Source: Acinetobacter junii CIP 64.5 (lineage in GTDB: Bacteria > Pseudomonadota > Gammaproteobacteria > Pseudomonadales > Moraxellaceae). From it: a DNA stretch of 64,000 bases. The stretch covers positions 581,080-645,079 of the forward strand of contig NZ_KB849655.1 in the NCBI RefSeq assembly GCF_000368765.1. The letters run 5' to 3'. The notes under the pieces were generated by a model that worked only from the letters and a program-made list of their open reading frames with translations, did no database searches and had not been told where the DNA came from. The position numbers were made by a program, and so were the translations under genes. Below, piece by piece: positions 27,692 through 37,725 of the stretch; the first letter of the stretch is position 1; each line of letters starts with the position of its first letter.

Positions 27692-28078
27692 ATGGCTTAT
27701 AGTGAAAAGGTAATTGATCATTACGAAAATCCTCGTAATGTGGGTGTTTTGGATAAAAATGCTGAAAACGTTGGCACAGGTATGGTCGGTGCACCAGCTT
27801 GTGGTGATGTAATGCGCTTACAAATCCAAGTCGATGATAATGGCGTAATTGAAGAAGCTCGCTTCAAAACTTATGGTTGCGGTTCTGCAATCGCATCAAG
27901 TTCCCTTGTAACTGAATGGTTAAAAGGTAAAACTCTTGATGAAGCTCAAGCAATCAAAAACATTGATATTGCAACAGAGCTTGCTCTTCCACCAGTAAAA
28001 GTACATTGTTCTGTATTGGCTGAAGATGCGATTAAAGCTGCGATTGAAGATTATCGTGGCAAAAAAGCGAAAGCTTAA
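27692..28078 (+). CDS. iscU: Fe-S cluster scaffold IscU
   Basis: 128 residues. Three scaffold cysteines: GAPACGDVM, FKTYGCGSAIASSS and VKVHCSVLAEDA, plus the LPPVK recognition motif for the chaperone HscA. Receives sulfur from IscS and assembles [2Fe-2S] clusters. Confidence 0.98.
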   Translation: MAYSEKVIDHYENPRNVGVLDKNAENVGTGMVGAPACGDVMRLQIQVDDNGVIEEARFKTYGCGSAIASSSLVTEWLKGKTLDEAQAIKNIDIATELALPPVKVHCSVLAEDAIKAAIEDYRGKKAKA

Positions 28079-28109
28079 TAGTTTAACGACGTAACACATT
28101 GGAGTTTTC

Positions 28110-28430
28110 ATGATCCATTTAACTGAAAATGCTGCGACTCACATCAGCAACTACCTACAGAATCGTGGTAAGGGTGAAGGCATTCGTGTTGGTGTGAAAA
28201 CTTCGGGTTGCTCTGGATTAGCTTATGTACTTGAGTTTGTTGACGATGTTGACACACATGATCAAGTATTTGAGCAGTTCGGTGTTAAAGTTTTTGTGGA
28301 TCCCAAAAGCTTAGTTTATCTCGAAGGTTTAGAGATGGACTATGTTAAAAATGGTCTCAATGAAGGCTTTGAGTTCAACAACCCAAATCAAAAAGGTGAA
28401 TGTGGCTGTGGTGAATCATTTACAGTCTAA
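28110..28430 (+). CDS. iscA: A-type Fe-S carrier IscA
   Basis: 106 residues with three conserved cysteines of the A-type carriers: [10 protein letters not shown] near residue 35 and GECGCGESF near the C-terminus. Passes clusters, particularly [4Fe-4S], to target enzymes. Third structural gene of the isc operon, 31 bp after iscU. Confidence 0.97.
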   Translation: MIHLTENAATHISNYLQNRGKGEGIRVGVKTSGCSGLAYVLEFVDDVDTHDQVFEQFGVKVFVDPKSLVYLEGLEMDYVKNGLNEGFEFNNPNQKGECGCGESFTV

Positions 28431-28456
28431 AACTACATCACTCTCTTTTTTATTCA

Positions 28457-28485
28457 TTAAAACAGTGTGTTCCGCACTGTTTTAA
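28457..28485 (+). terminator. perfect hairpin between iscA and hscB (possible attenuator)
   Basis: TTAAAACAGTG and CACTGTTTTAA form an uninterrupted 11-bp stem around TGTTCCG, ending in a four-T run. It could be a partial terminator that lowers hscB-hscA-fdx relative to iscRSUA, or an RNA processing site. Confidence 0.7.
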
Positions 28486-28515
28486 TGTATTTATCAATAG
28501 CGGAATTCATCTCCC

Positions 28516-29034
28516 ATGAATCATTTTGAGTTGTTCCAATTACCCGAAGCACTCGATATAGATTTGGCAGCTTTAAAAAAACAGTTTTTGAATTTGCAAC
28601 AGCAATATCATCCAGATAAAGCTGCTGACAAAGATCAGGCGTTAATTAAGTCAAGTGAAATCAATCAAGCGTTTAAAGTACTTTCACAAGTTGATAGTCG
28701 TGCTGCATATTTACTTGCCTTAAAAAAGCAAGATCATCATCTTGATCAATCCATCAGTGATTTTGAATTTCTACAATCAGCACTTGAGATGCGCGAGCAA
28801 CTTGATGAGGCTAGATCAACAGATCAATTACGTACATTAAAAGTAGACGTTCAACAATGGATTGATGGATTAGTTCGTGAATTCAAAATTGATTATGCTG
28901 ACGAAGATTGGGCTGAAGCTCGTGATACGGTACGTAAATTACGCTTTTTCCAACGCGTAATGAACGATATTGATAAAGCCGAAGATCGCATGTTAGACGA
29001 AGAAGATAGCTTCGACCTAGATGATGATTTTTAG
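28516..29034 (+). CDS. hscB: Fe-S co-chaperone HscB (Hsc20)
   Basis: 172-residue J-protein: N-terminal J domain with the HPD tripeptide in [13 protein letters not shown], then a helical C-terminal domain that binds IscU. Stimulates HscA ATPase and delivers IscU to it. The acidic C-terminus ([12 protein letters not shown]) is longer than in E. coli. Confidence 0.96.
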   Translation: MNHFELFQLPEALDIDLAALKKQFLNLQQQYHPDKAADKDQALIKSSEINQAFKVLSQVDSRAAYLLALKKQDHHLDQSISDFEFLQSALEMREQLDEARSTDQLRTLKVDVQQWIDGLVREFKIDYADEDWAEARDTVRKLRFFQRVMNDIDKAEDRMLDEEDSFDLDDDF

Positions 29035-29072
29035 TCTGCCGTTACCAATTATTTTCAAGGGATACCTCACGC

Positions 29073-30932
29073 ATGGCACTTTTGCAAATTGCTGAACCTG
29101 GTCAATCTACTGCGCCGCACGAACATCGAATTGCGATCGGTATAGACTTAGGAACAACCCACTCTTTAGTGGCGACAGTGCTATCGGGAAAACCGAAAGT
29201 TCTACAAGACGATAAAGACCGAGTTTTACTCCCTTCTATCGTTCATTATGCAAAGGATACAACTACATTCGGCTATGAAGCTAAGCCGTTCATGTTGACT
29301 GATCCTAAAAATACAATTGTTTCTGTTAAGCGTTTCATGGGACGTTCTCAAGCAGATATTAAATTCCAACATCCTTATGTGCTTGTTGGTGCTGAAAATG
29401 AAATGCCAGCATTTGAAACTGCTGCAGGTCGAAAAACACCTGTTGAGATTTCCGCTGAGATTTTAAAAGAATTAAAAGAACGTGCAGAGGCAAGCTTAAA
29501 AAATCCAGTTAATGGTGCAGTTATTACCGTTCCTGCATATTTTGATGAAGCACAACGTCAAGCGACTCGTGATGCTGCTCAATTAGCTGGTTTAAATGTA
29601 CTACGCTTACTCAATGAACCAACGGCTGCTGCTGTTGCTTATGGTTTAGATCAGGATACCAATCTCAGTACAGATCGTAATTATGTAATTTATGATCTAG
29701 GTGGTGGTACGTTTGACGTATCTATCTTGCGCTTCTCACAAGGTGTGTTTGAAGTATTAGCCACAGGTGGTCATACTGCATTAGGTGGTGATGACCTCGA
29801 CCGCTTAATCGTGAAATGGGCAAAAAAACAGCTTAGCATTGAAACTCTAAGTGATGAAGAATACGCTTTTTTTGTCGTTGCTGCACGCCAAGCTAAAGAG
29901 CAACTCACTGATCATGAATCTGCTGAATTAAAATTATTCGATGATCGTCTAGTTTTAGATCGCCCAACATTTGAATCAATCATTCAGGTCGCACTCGATA
30001 AAACAATCAGTGTATGTAAACGCGTATTACGCGATGCAAAACTTGAATTAGATGAAATTGAACATGTTGTTTTAGTTGGCGGTTCTACTCGTTCTTATGC
30101 AGTACAAAAAGCAGTTCGCGATATATTTAAACGTGAACCTTTATGTACAATTAATCCAGATGAAGTAGTTGCAATTGGTGCATCAATCACAGCAAATCAG
30201 CTCATCGGTAACAGCCAAGATGGCTCTTTATTGCTTGATGTTACTCCACTCTCATTAGGTTTAGAAACTATGGGCGGTCTGGTAGAGCGTTTGATTTCGC
30301 GCAATACAGCAATTCCTGTAGCTCGCCGTCAAGAATTCACGACTTATCAAGATGGACAAACTGCCATGCTGATTCATGTCGTACAAGGTGAACGAGATTT
30401 AGTTGAACATTGTCGTTCACTAGGTCGCTTTGTTTTGCATGGCATTCCACCGATGACAGCTGGTCAAGCGCGTATTGAAGTTACATTCCAAGTTGATGCT
30501 GATGGTTTATTAACAGTCTCTGCAAAAGAAACAACCTCTGGTGTTCAAGCACAAATTGATATCAAACCTTCTTATGGTTTATCAGCTGCAGATACGGAAC
30601 GTTTATTAATTGAAGGTTTCCAGCATGCTGAAGAAGATAAACAACTTCGCCATTTGCAAGAAACAAAAGTTGAAGCAGAACGTGAATTAGAAGCTCTAGA
30701 ACAAGCTTTAAAAGCTGATAAAGATTTACTTTCTCAGCAACAAGCTCGTGATTTAATTCTCGCTGCTGAAGCACTTAAAGCTCGCTTAAAAACTAATGAG
30801 TTAGAAGCAATTGAAAATGCTGTTCAACAACTTAAAACCCACAGCGATGCGTTTGCAGCACTTCGTATGAATCGACATATTGACCATGCCTTAAAGGGTA
30901 CAAAACTCGAAGATTGGTCAAACTCAAACTAA
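29073..30932 (+). CDS. hscA: Fe-S chaperone HscA (Hsp70 family)
   Basis: 619 residues. The ATPase domain has [13 protein letters not shown], phosphate-2 motif [13 protein letters not shown] and [16 protein letters not shown]; the substrate-binding domain follows [14 protein letters not shown] and recognises the LPPVK motif of IscU. Drives cluster transfer from IscU together with HscB. Confidence 0.97.
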   Translation: MALLQIAEPGQSTAPHEHRIAIGIDLGTTHSLVATVLSGKPKVLQDDKDRVLLPSIVHYAKDTTTFGYEAKPFMLTDPKNTIVSVKRFMGRSQADIKFQHPYVLVGAENEMPAFETAAGRKTPVEISAEILKELKERAEASLKNPVNGAVITVPAYFDEAQRQATRDAAQLAGLNVLRLLNEPTAAAVAYGLDQDTNLSTDRNYVIYDLGGGTFDVSILRFSQGVFEVLATGGHTALGGDDLDRLIVKWAKKQLSIETLSDEEYAFFVVAARQAKEQLTDHESAELKLFDDRLVLDRPTFESIIQVALDKTISVCKRVLRDAKLELDEIEHVVLVGGSTRSYAVQKAVRDIFKREPLCTINPDEVVAIGASITANQLIGNSQDGSLLLDVTPLSLGLETMGGLVERLISRNTAIPVARRQEFTTYQDGQTAMLIHVVQGERDLVEHCRSLGRFVLHGIPPMTAGQARIEVTFQVDADGLLTVSAKETTSGVQAQIDIKPSYGLSAADTERLLIEGFQHAEEDKQLRHLQETKVEAERELEALEQALKADKDLLSQQQARDLILAAEALKARLKTNELEAIENAVQQLKTHSDAFAALRMNRHIDHALKGTKLEDWSNSN

Positions 30933-30949
30933 AGGTATAGGTGATCAAT

Positions 30950-31288
30950 ATGCCACGTATTAAAGTTCTCCCTCATGCTCAATTCTGTCCTGAAGGTGCA
31001 GAATTCGAAGTGGAAAAAAATGCAAATTTATGCCAAAGCTTACTTAAGCAAGGCATCAAAATTGAACATGCATGCGATATGTCATGCGCATGTACCACAT
31101 GTCACGTCATTGTCCGTAAAGGTTTTGACAGCCTCGAAGAAATGAATGACGTGGAAGCAGATTTACTTGACCGTGCATGGGGTTTGGAGCCAGACTCTCG
31201 CCTTTCGTGTCAAGTTGAAATTGTTGATGAAGATTTAGAAATTGAAATTCCTAAATACACAATCAACCATGCTTCAGAAAATCACTAA
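30950..31288 (+). CDS. fdx: ISC-type [2Fe-2S] ferredoxin
   Basis: Adrenodoxin-type ferredoxin with ligands in HACDMSCACTTCHVIV and RLSCQ; supplies electrons to cluster assembly. The ATG at 30950 has AGGTG upstream and gives the usual MPRIKVLPHAQFCPEG start, while the frame also opens at a GTG three codons earlier. Last gene of the isc operon before a terminator. Confidence 0.97.
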   Translation: MPRIKVLPHAQFCPEGAEFEVEKNANLCQSLLKQGIKIEHACDMSCACTTCHVIVRKGFDSLEEMNDVEADLLDRAWGLEPDSRLSCQVEIVDEDLEIEIPKYTINHASENH

Positions 31289-31308
31289 ATTTTTCAAAAT
31301 TAGTGACA

Positions 31309-31338
31309 TAAAAAACTCCTCTAAATGAGGAGTTTTTT
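31309..31338 (+). terminator. terminator at the end of the isc operon
   Basis: AAAAAACTCCTC-TAAAT-GAGGAGTTTTTT hairpin, usable in both directions by the converging cyclase gene. Confidence 0.93.
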
Positions 31339-31377
31339 ATGTGGTAGAGTATTTGCAATACAGAAGAAAAAAATAAT

Positions 31378-32817
31378 CTATTGTTTAACCTCATCATCGA
31401 GATTTAAACGTGGAATGCCTTGTGCATTAGTAATTTTTTGCTGTGTTTTGATTCTCTGAATCATTTTCTCTAGAATTTCTACCAGCTCAGGGTATTCATA
31501 ATTTTGTACTTCTTCAAAATTCAGCACCAAATGAAAACCCTTATATTCAAAATCAAACCATTTTTGTGTATCTGATTTTTTGCCTGTGAATTTCTCCATG
31601 ACTTGCCATGTTTTCACAGGACCTTGAATCCCTTTCAAATAGATCGGCACTTTAGGAACACACAGAAATTCATTTTTAATTAACTGATGCGTATCATCTG
31701 CAATTAAAATTTCATCAACTTCAGCAGCTGATTGCAAACGGGCTGCCAGATTTACATCACGACCTACAATCGTATATGCCATACGATGTGAAGCACCATA
31801 ATTCCCAACGTGACAATATCCTGTACTTATTCCCATGCGAATATGTAATGCTGGATAACCCATTTTTTTCCAGCGTTCGCGTAGCAATTTCATCTGTTGG
31901 CGCATTGCGATGGCCATTTCAACACAAGACTTCGCATCTTGTTCTACACCTTGAGAGTTTGGATCACCAAAGAAAATCAGGATCGCATCACCCATAAACT
32001 TATCGACGGTTGCTTCATACTGTTTTGCAATTTCCGTCATATGACTTAAATAATCATTTAATAAGAAAGCTAAATCATCTGGAATTAAACTTTCAGAAAG
32101 CTCTGTAAAACCCTGGATATCAGAGAAGAAGATCGTTAATTTTTTACGTTTATATTCGATTTTCGCTTCAGCCTCGCCACGCATAATCGACTGCCACAAC
32201 TGTAATGGAGCATAACGACTTAGTTGATTTGCAAAGGCAATATAACGAGTCATTTGATTATGATAATGCTGACGTTGCTGACCTAGAATATTCAAACGAC
32301 GATGTTGATAGTAGTTACCAATCACAATGAACATCATCAATCCAAGTAAACTCACCACTGTAAGTTCAGGATTAGTCGGTTCAAAATATTCTTCCGCACC
32401 AAATATAAAAAATGTTGAAAAATAAAAGGTCAACACACCAATCAAAATAATTAATGATGCTACTGGCAAAGTAATTTTATTGTTTAAACCTACATAAAGT
32501 AGTGCAAATAGGATTGTAAATGTAGGTACTAGGCTTAAATGTAATCCAGCTAAAACAATGGCAACGATAACAGCCTCTATGCCAAATAAGACATTCTTCT
32601 CTGTATCACGATCAAATTTGTATTGAAGCCATTTTTCAAGCTTAGGAGACAGTAAAAAGAAAACTAATAAAATTGGAAGAATATAGAGTTGGTGATTAGC
32701 GCTAGAAGAAGTAAAAGTATAAATAACCAAAATTAATGACAAAATCGAATATCCCATCAAACGATGGAAATAAGCGAACTGTCTAGGTTCTTTATCGATT
32801 AACCTATCTAGTAGCAC
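31378..32817 (-). CDS. membrane-bound class III adenylate/guanylate cyclase
   Basis: 479 residues. Residues 1-170 contain about six hydrophobic helices (SILSLILVIYTF ... LLGLMMFIVIGNYY), then a short linker and a class III cyclase domain: KLTIFFSDIQGFTELSESL (first metal Asp), DKFMGDAILIFFGDP (second metal Asp), HIRMGISTGYCHVGNYG and YTIVGRDVNLAARLQS. A C-terminal extension follows the domain. It should make cAMP (or cGMP) from the cytoplasmic side; in Acinetobacter relatives such a cyclase works with the Vfr-like regulator, which is inference here. The gene stands alone, convergent with the isc operon. Confidence 0.88.
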   Translation of the reverse strand: MLLDRLIDKEPRQFAYFHRLMGYSILSLILVIYTFTSSSANHQLYILPILLVFFLLSPKLEKWLQYKFDRDTEKNVLFGIEAVIVAIVLAGLHLSLVPTFTILFALLYVGLNNKITLPVASLIILIGVLTFYFSTFFIFGAEEYFEPTNPELTVVSLLGLMMFIVIGNYYQHRRLNILGQQRQHYHNQMTRYIAFANQLSRYAPLQLWQSIMRGEAEAKIEYKRKKLTIFFSDIQGFTELSESLIPDDLAFLLNDYLSHMTEIAKQYEATVDKFMGDAILIFFGDPNSQGVEQDAKSCVEMAIAMRQQMKLLRERWKKMGYPALHIRMGISTGYCHVGNYGASHRMAYTIVGRDVNLAARLQSAAEVDEILIADDTHQLIKNEFLCVPKVPIYLKGIQGPVKTWQVMEKFTGKKSDTQKWFDFEYKGFHLVLNFEEVQNYEYPELVEILEKMIQRIKTQQKITNAQGIPRLNLDDEVKQ

Positions 32818-32865
32818 CCTCTACTCCTTCCTTATCTAAGAAGACCTACAATCCTCTTGACTAAA

Positions 32866-33300
32866 TCAGTCCATGCGCCAATCAAAAGGCATATCACCCT
32901 GACCACGTAATGCAAGCATAAGGGTTTGACGCATATGAGCAAGAACATCGCTGCTGTATGGTACAGCTGGAGTACCCCAAACTGGTTTAGGCCACGCAAC
33001 ATCATTTTGATAACGTACAACATGATGAAAATGAAGCTGTGGTACAACATTACCAAGTGCCGCTACATTCATCTTGTCAGCACGGAATACGCGAGAAAGC
33101 TGACTAGACAACCAACTCGATTCACGTAAAAATTGTTCCTGATCAGCTTGACTGAGTTCATATAACTCAGTGATTCCAGGAACACGTGGTATAAGAATTA
33201 GCCAAGGAAATTGCATATCATTCATTAAACGACATGTTGAAAGCGGAAAGTCGCCTACAAAAAATGTATCTTGAGCAAGTTGTGGATGCAAACTAAACAT
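32866..33300 (-). CDS. HIT-family nucleotide-binding protein
   Basis: 144-residue histidine-triad protein of the HinT/diadenosine hydrolase group, with the triad in QLHFHHVVRY (HxHxHxx-like, one histidine shifted). The N-terminal LHPQLAQDTFFVGDFPLSTC and PWLILIPRVPG strands are typical of the short proteobacterial class. It lies between the cyclase and mfd genes, all leftward. Confidence 0.86.
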   Translation of the reverse strand: MFSLHPQLAQDTFFVGDFPLSTCRLMNDMQFPWLILIPRVPGITELYELSQADQEQFLRESSWLSSQLSRVFRADKMNVAALGNVVPQLHFHHVVRYQNDVAWPKPVWGTPAVPYSSDVLAHMRQTLMLALRGQGDMPFDWRMD

Positions 33301-33481
33301 ATCTTTATAAATGATGCAAAATAATAATGGTCAATACTATCACATCAGTTGTGATGTGAATATTATTAGTAACCTGTTTGATTACAAATAACAATGATTT
33401 TCCTCAGTTATTGATGCATCATCCGACCAAAAAATGATTCTGTATCGAATGATACTTCTCCCCTCAAATCTGATTTTCTAA

Positions 33482-36400
33482 TTAGCCATTCAACTCACTT
33501 AACAACTTGTTCAACAAGGTCACAATAAACTGGATACGCTCTTCATATTCTGACAAATGAACTGTCAATTTCAATCGCTGACCACCCTCCATACGATAGT
33601 GAGTTGGATTCTTCTGCATCAACTGAATGATACTGATTGCTTGTACAGGTGTATCAGGAGAAAACTCGATATACCCACCGTTTGTATTCACATCGACTTT
33701 TGTAATTCCAAGTTGTTCCGCTTTAAGGCGCACTTGATGAACGCTGAACAACTGTTTAACTGCTTGAGGTGGAATACCAAAACGGTCAATCAACTCCATT
33801 CGGATATTATCCAGTTTCTCTTGTGTGTCTGTATTACTAATACGCTTGTAGAACAATAAGCGTTGATGAACATCGCCCAAATAATCATCTGGAATCAATG
33901 CTGGCATATGTAAGTTAATTTCAGCAGTAAGTGAAAGCGGAGCATCGAAATTAGGAGTTTTACCTTTTTGAATCGCCTTGGTTGCCTTTTCAAGCATCTC
34001 CATATACAAGCTGTAGCCAATTGCTTGCATTGAACCACTTTGCTGCTCACCTAAGAGCTCACCAGCACCGCGAATCTCTAAATCTTCTGTCGCCAGCATA
34101 AAACCAGCACCAAGTGTTGAAGCTCTTTGAATTGCATCTAAACGTTTTTCGGCATCACCTTTCAAATGTTTGAGTGATGGTACGAGCAAATAAGCATAGG
34201 CTTGGTGATGTGAACGCCCAACACGACCGCGAAGTTGATGCAACTGGGCCAAACCTAGTTTATCGGCACGTTCTATAATGATTGTATTGGCATTCGGTAC
34301 ATCAATACCCGTTTCTATAATCGTAGAGCAAACCAGTACGTTGTATTCTTTGTGGTAGAACTGCTGCATGACTTGTTCAAGTTCACGCTCACGCATTTGT
34401 CCATGAGCAACTGCTACACGAGCTTCTGGAACCAAGGTTCGAATACTTTCTGCAGCTCGTTCTATTGTATCGACTTCATTATGTAAGAAGTAGACTTGTC
34501 CACCACGCAATAATTCACGCAGAATTGCCTCTTTCACAGAGTCATCCGTATGCTCTTGAACAAAAGTTTTTACGGCTAAACGGCGTGCTGGTGGCGTCGC
34601 AATAATAGATAAATCACGCATTCCAGAGAATGCCATATTTAAGGTACGAGGAATTGGGGTTGCTGTGAGCGTAAGCATATCCACATCGGCACGAAGTGCT
34701 TTGATACGCTCTTTATCACGCACACCAAAACGATGTTCTTCATCGACGATCATTAAACCTAAATTTTTAAACTGTACATTTTCTTGCAGAATTTTATGGG
34801 TTCCGACCACGATATCAACTTTGCCATCAGCCAAATCTTCAATGATTTTTAGATGCGTTTTGTTGCTTCCGAAACGTGATAAAACTTCGATACGAACTGC
34901 TGTATCCGCAAAGCGATCTTTGAATGACTCATAATGTTGTTGCGCAAGTAAGGTCGTCGGTACCAAAACTGCAACTTGTTTATTGTTTTGTACTGCTACA
35001 AAGGCTGCTCGCATCGCAACTTCAGTTTTTCCAAAACCAACATCACCACAAACCAAACGATCCATAGGTTTCGCAAGTTGCATGTCATGAAGAGTTGATT
35101 CAATCGCATTGGCTTGGTCTAGTGTCTCCTCATAAGCGAAGCCACTTGCGAATTGCATATATGCCGTGTGATCTAGCTCAAATGCAAAACCTGGTTTTGA
35201 TTGTCGACGAGCTTGTATATGCAATAACTCAGCCGCTACATCATGAATTTGCTCTAAGGCTTTGCGCTTAGCTTTACTCCATGTATCTGTACCCAACTTG
35301 TGCAAAGGTGCAAGATCAGGATCTCCACCACTATAGCGACTGATCAAATGTAAATTGGTGACAGGAACATAGACCTTAGCCCCATCAGCATAATCAAGTT
35401 GTAAAAACTCATGATCTTGCTGATCAATCTCTAAAGTGACTAATCCAGCATAACGTCCAACACCATGATCAATATGTACGACAGGCGCACCTATACTCAG
35501 TTCGGTTAAACTCCGAATTAAAAACTCTTCGGAAACTTCTTGCTGACGTTTTCGTCTACGTTGAACAACTCTGTGTTCGTAAAGTTGATTTTCAGATATA
35601 ACTGATAATTGATCTGTGAGAAGTAAACCACGGTCTAAAGGAGCACTGGTAATCGCAACTTTTAGCTTATCCTTTTGGAATTGAGCAAAGCTATCGACTG
35701 TTTGAATTTCTCCTAAAACTGAGCGCAGCGCATCTTTTAAAGTTTCGCGTCGTCCTGCACTTTCAGCGACTAAAAGCACAGGAAATTTAATTTGATCGAT
35801 ATAATTTTTAACAGCTTGAAAAGGCTGCTCTTTTTTAGGATCTACAGCGAGTTTTGGAGGTTGCTCTGCTGATAAATTTAGAACACCAGCTTTCTCGTCG
35901 AAAGTATCTGCCGAAGCAAGAATTCTTGGAAATTGATTTAATGCCTGCAAAACATGATTAGGCATTAAAAATAGATCTTCAGGAGGTAGGATCGGTTGAT
36001 CAATATTGTGTCGACGATCTTCGTAACGACGAACGACTTCCTTCCAAAAACTAATTAATTCATCTTCAACTTCATTATTTGTAATGACAACGCAATTCTT
36101 TGGTAAGTATGTCATTAACATACTTTGCGCTTCCATTAACTTTTTATCAAAAAATAAAGGAAAATAAAACTCTAACCCCGGTGTTGCTATACCTTCGAGT
36201 ACATCTTGATAGATAGGATTTTTCTTGGGATTTGCGGTAGGAAAACTTTCCGCATAGCGATCTCGGAATGTTGATCTACCTTCTTTGAGAGGGAACTCTT
36301 TGGCAGGTAATACAGTAAAATTCTTTAATGATTCAGTTGTTCTTTGAGTTTCAGAATCGAAAAACTTCAGGCTTTCAATTTCGTCATCAAATAAGTCGAT

Positions 36401-36943
36401 ACGAATAGGTTGATCTTGTCCTGATGCATATATGTCCATAATACTGCCACGAACTGCAAACTCACCATGATCATAAACAGTATCAACTAAGCGATAGCCT
36501 GCTTGGACTAATTGTTTTTTCTGTGCTTCTAAATCAAGTTTTTGACCAACTTTAATATCAAAATGCTCACCAACAACCCATGAGTAAGGTGCAACACGTT
36601 GAGCCAAAGTACTAGCAGAAATTAATAAAATCCCCTTTTGTGGCATATTAGATAAAATAGCCAAACGCTCGGAGACGATATCTTGGTGCGGAGATAAGCG
36701 ATCATATGGCAATATTTCCCAGTCAGGAAAGATTGTTGGTTTTATGCCATAAAATTCAAGCTCACTTTCAAGCTGTGCAAGATGTTGATTATTTCGTGCA
36801 ACAATTACATATAAATTAGAATTCTGAGTGGCAATTTCTTTGAATAGTAGTGCAGCAGATGACCCAAGAAGCGAACCAATCCAGCGTTTTTCGCCAGCTT
36901 TGAATTGTTGTAAGTTTAATTGAGAGATTTCTTGTTGAAACAT
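33482..36943 (-). CDS. mfd: transcription-repair coupling factor Mfd
   Basis: 1153 residues, full length. In order: UvrB-like homology region at the N-terminus, RNA-polymerase-interacting domain around HIDHGVGRYAGLVTLE, RecG-like helicase core with Walker A GDVGFGKTEVAMRAAF, DEEH box IVDEEHRFGV, TATPIPRTL and QLRGRVGRS, then the C-terminal regulatory (TRCF) domain. Mfd removes RNA polymerase stalled at DNA lesions and recruits UvrA. Confidence 0.97.
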   Translation of the reverse strand: MFQQEISQLNLQQFKAGEKRWIGSLLGSSAALLFKEIATQNSNLYVIVARNNQHLAQLESELEFYGIKPTIFPDWEILPYDRLSPHQDIVSERLAILSNMPQKGILLISASTLAQRVAPYSWVVGEHFDIKVGQKLDLEAQKKQLVQAGYRLVDTVYDHGEFAVRGSIMDIYASGQDQPIRIDLFDDEIESLKFFDSETQRTTESLKNFTVLPAKEFPLKEGRSTFRDRYAESFPTANPKKNPIYQDVLEGIATPGLEFYFPLFFDKKLMEAQSMLMTYLPKNCVVITNNEVEDELISFWKEVVRRYEDRRHNIDQPILPPEDLFLMPNHVLQALNQFPRILASADTFDEKAGVLNLSAEQPPKLAVDPKKEQPFQAVKNYIDQIKFPVLLVAESAGRRETLKDALRSVLGEIQTVDSFAQFQKDKLKVAITSAPLDRGLLLTDQLSVISENQLYEHRVVQRRRKRQQEVSEEFLIRSLTELSIGAPVVHIDHGVGRYAGLVTLEIDQQDHEFLQLDYADGAKVYVPVTNLHLISRYSGGDPDLAPLHKLGTDTWSKAKRKALEQIHDVAAELLHIQARRQSKPGFAFELDHTAYMQFASGFAYEETLDQANAIESTLHDMQLAKPMDRLVCGDVGFGKTEVAMRAAFVAVQNNKQVAVLVPTTLLAQQHYESFKDRFADTAVRIEVLSRFGSNKTHLKIIEDLADGKVDIVVGTHKILQENVQFKNLGLMIVDEEHRFGVRDKERIKALRADVDMLTLTATPIPRTLNMAFSGMRDLSIIATPPARRLAVKTFVQEHTDDSVKEAILRELLRGGQVYFLHNEVDTIERAAESIRTLVPEARVAVAHGQMRERELEQVMQQFYHKEYNVLVCSTIIETGIDVPNANTIIIERADKLGLAQLHQLRGRVGRSHHQAYAYLLVPSLKHLKGDAEKRLDAIQRASTLGAGFMLATEDLEIRGAGELLGEQQSGSMQAIGYSLYMEMLEKATKAIQKGKTPNFDAPLSLTAEINLHMPALIPDDYLGDVHQRLLFYKRISNTDTQEKLDNIRMELIDRFGIPPQAVKQLFSVHQVRLKAEQLGITKVDVNTNGGYIEFSPDTPVQAISIIQLMQKNPTHYRMEGGQRLKLTVHLSEYEERIQFIVTLLNKLLSELNG

Positions 36944-37151
36944 AGAGAAAATCGTGCAATTTAAAGGACAAGTGGCTTAGTTTAGCATGATGTTTTTTAG
37001 ATAAATAAGAAATTCTATATTTGATAATTATCATTGAATTTCACTTAGGCTATTTTTGAAGATTAATAAAAAGATCGCATTTTGATAGTTCAATTTTAAA
37101 ATCTAAATTTATAATCCAAGCTTTATGCTCACTAAATTGAATCTCTTTGCA

Positions 37152-37192
37152 TAAAAAAAGCACTCTTCAACTCACTCAGAAAAGTGCTTTTT
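37152..37192 (-). terminator. intrinsic terminator after aceI
   Basis: AAAAAGCACT and AGTGCTTTTT arms around a 16-base loop, just downstream of the leftward aceI stop codon. Confidence 0.82.
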
Positions 37193-37208
37193 ATAAACTC
37201 ATTTACTT

Positions 37209-37637
37209 TTAAGAAGCAAATTTTGCATTTGGAAAGAAACGGTTTTCAATCGTGTCATAGCACCATTGGAAAATAAATGTATAAACCAGAATACACATGG
37301 TCAAAGCAAAATCTAGAATCAATGCTTCGATAAATGACATATTCATCATATAAGCAATAATTGGAATAGTTGCGAGCATCAAACCGCCCTCAAACCCAAT
37401 AGCATGCATAATACGAACAGGTATCGTTCTTTCCCACTGATATTTAAACTCAATTTTCTCGAAATAGTGATTAAATATCATATTCCAGATCACTGAAATA
37501 ACAGCCATGATCACACCTAAAACACCTGTGACCTCAAGTGGCATACTAAAAATAAAACTTAACGCGATAGCGATGATGACCAATAAAATCACTTCATAAC
37601 TGATCGCATGAATGAGCCTTCTTTTGGAAATCAACAT
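37209..37637 (-). CDS. aceI: PACE-family chlorhexidine efflux protein AceI
   Basis: 142-residue inner-membrane protein with four predicted helices arranged as two bacterial transmembrane pairs. MLISKRRLIHAISYE, the FNHYFEKIEFKY loop, RTIPVRIMHAIGFEGG and CILVYTFIFQWCYD match my memory of the A. baumannii pump closely; the essential membrane glutamate E15 is present. AceI expels chlorhexidine and short-chain diamines such as cadaverine and putrescine using the proton gradient. It is divergent from aceR; the shared 88-bp gap should hold the AceR operator. Confidence 0.95.
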   Translation of the reverse strand: MLISKRRLIHAISYEVILLVIIAIALSFIFSMPLEVTGVLGVIMAVISVIWNMIFNHYFEKIEFKYQWERTIPVRIMHAIGFEGGLMLATIPIIAYMMNMSFIEALILDFALTMCILVYTFIFQWCYDTIENRFFPNAKFAS

Positions 37638-37725
37638 TTTTAAAACACTCTTTTGTTTGGATATGGCTCATTTTATTTTTATAATTTTGATCAATCCAAT
37701 CAGATTCTTTCAGTTTTATTGACAG
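37638..37725. promoter_or_regulatory. aceI-aceR intergenic control region
   Basis: 88-bp gap between the divergent pump and its activator. LysR-type activators normally bind T-N11-A sites here; the stretch contains several AT-rich dyads (around TTGATCAATCC), but I cannot single out the operator. Confidence 0.6.

Noticed and set aside
37020..37040. GATAATTATCATT resembles half of a Fur box
   Set aside because: Only about 13 of 19 bases fit and it lies behind the start of mfd, with no iron gene near.
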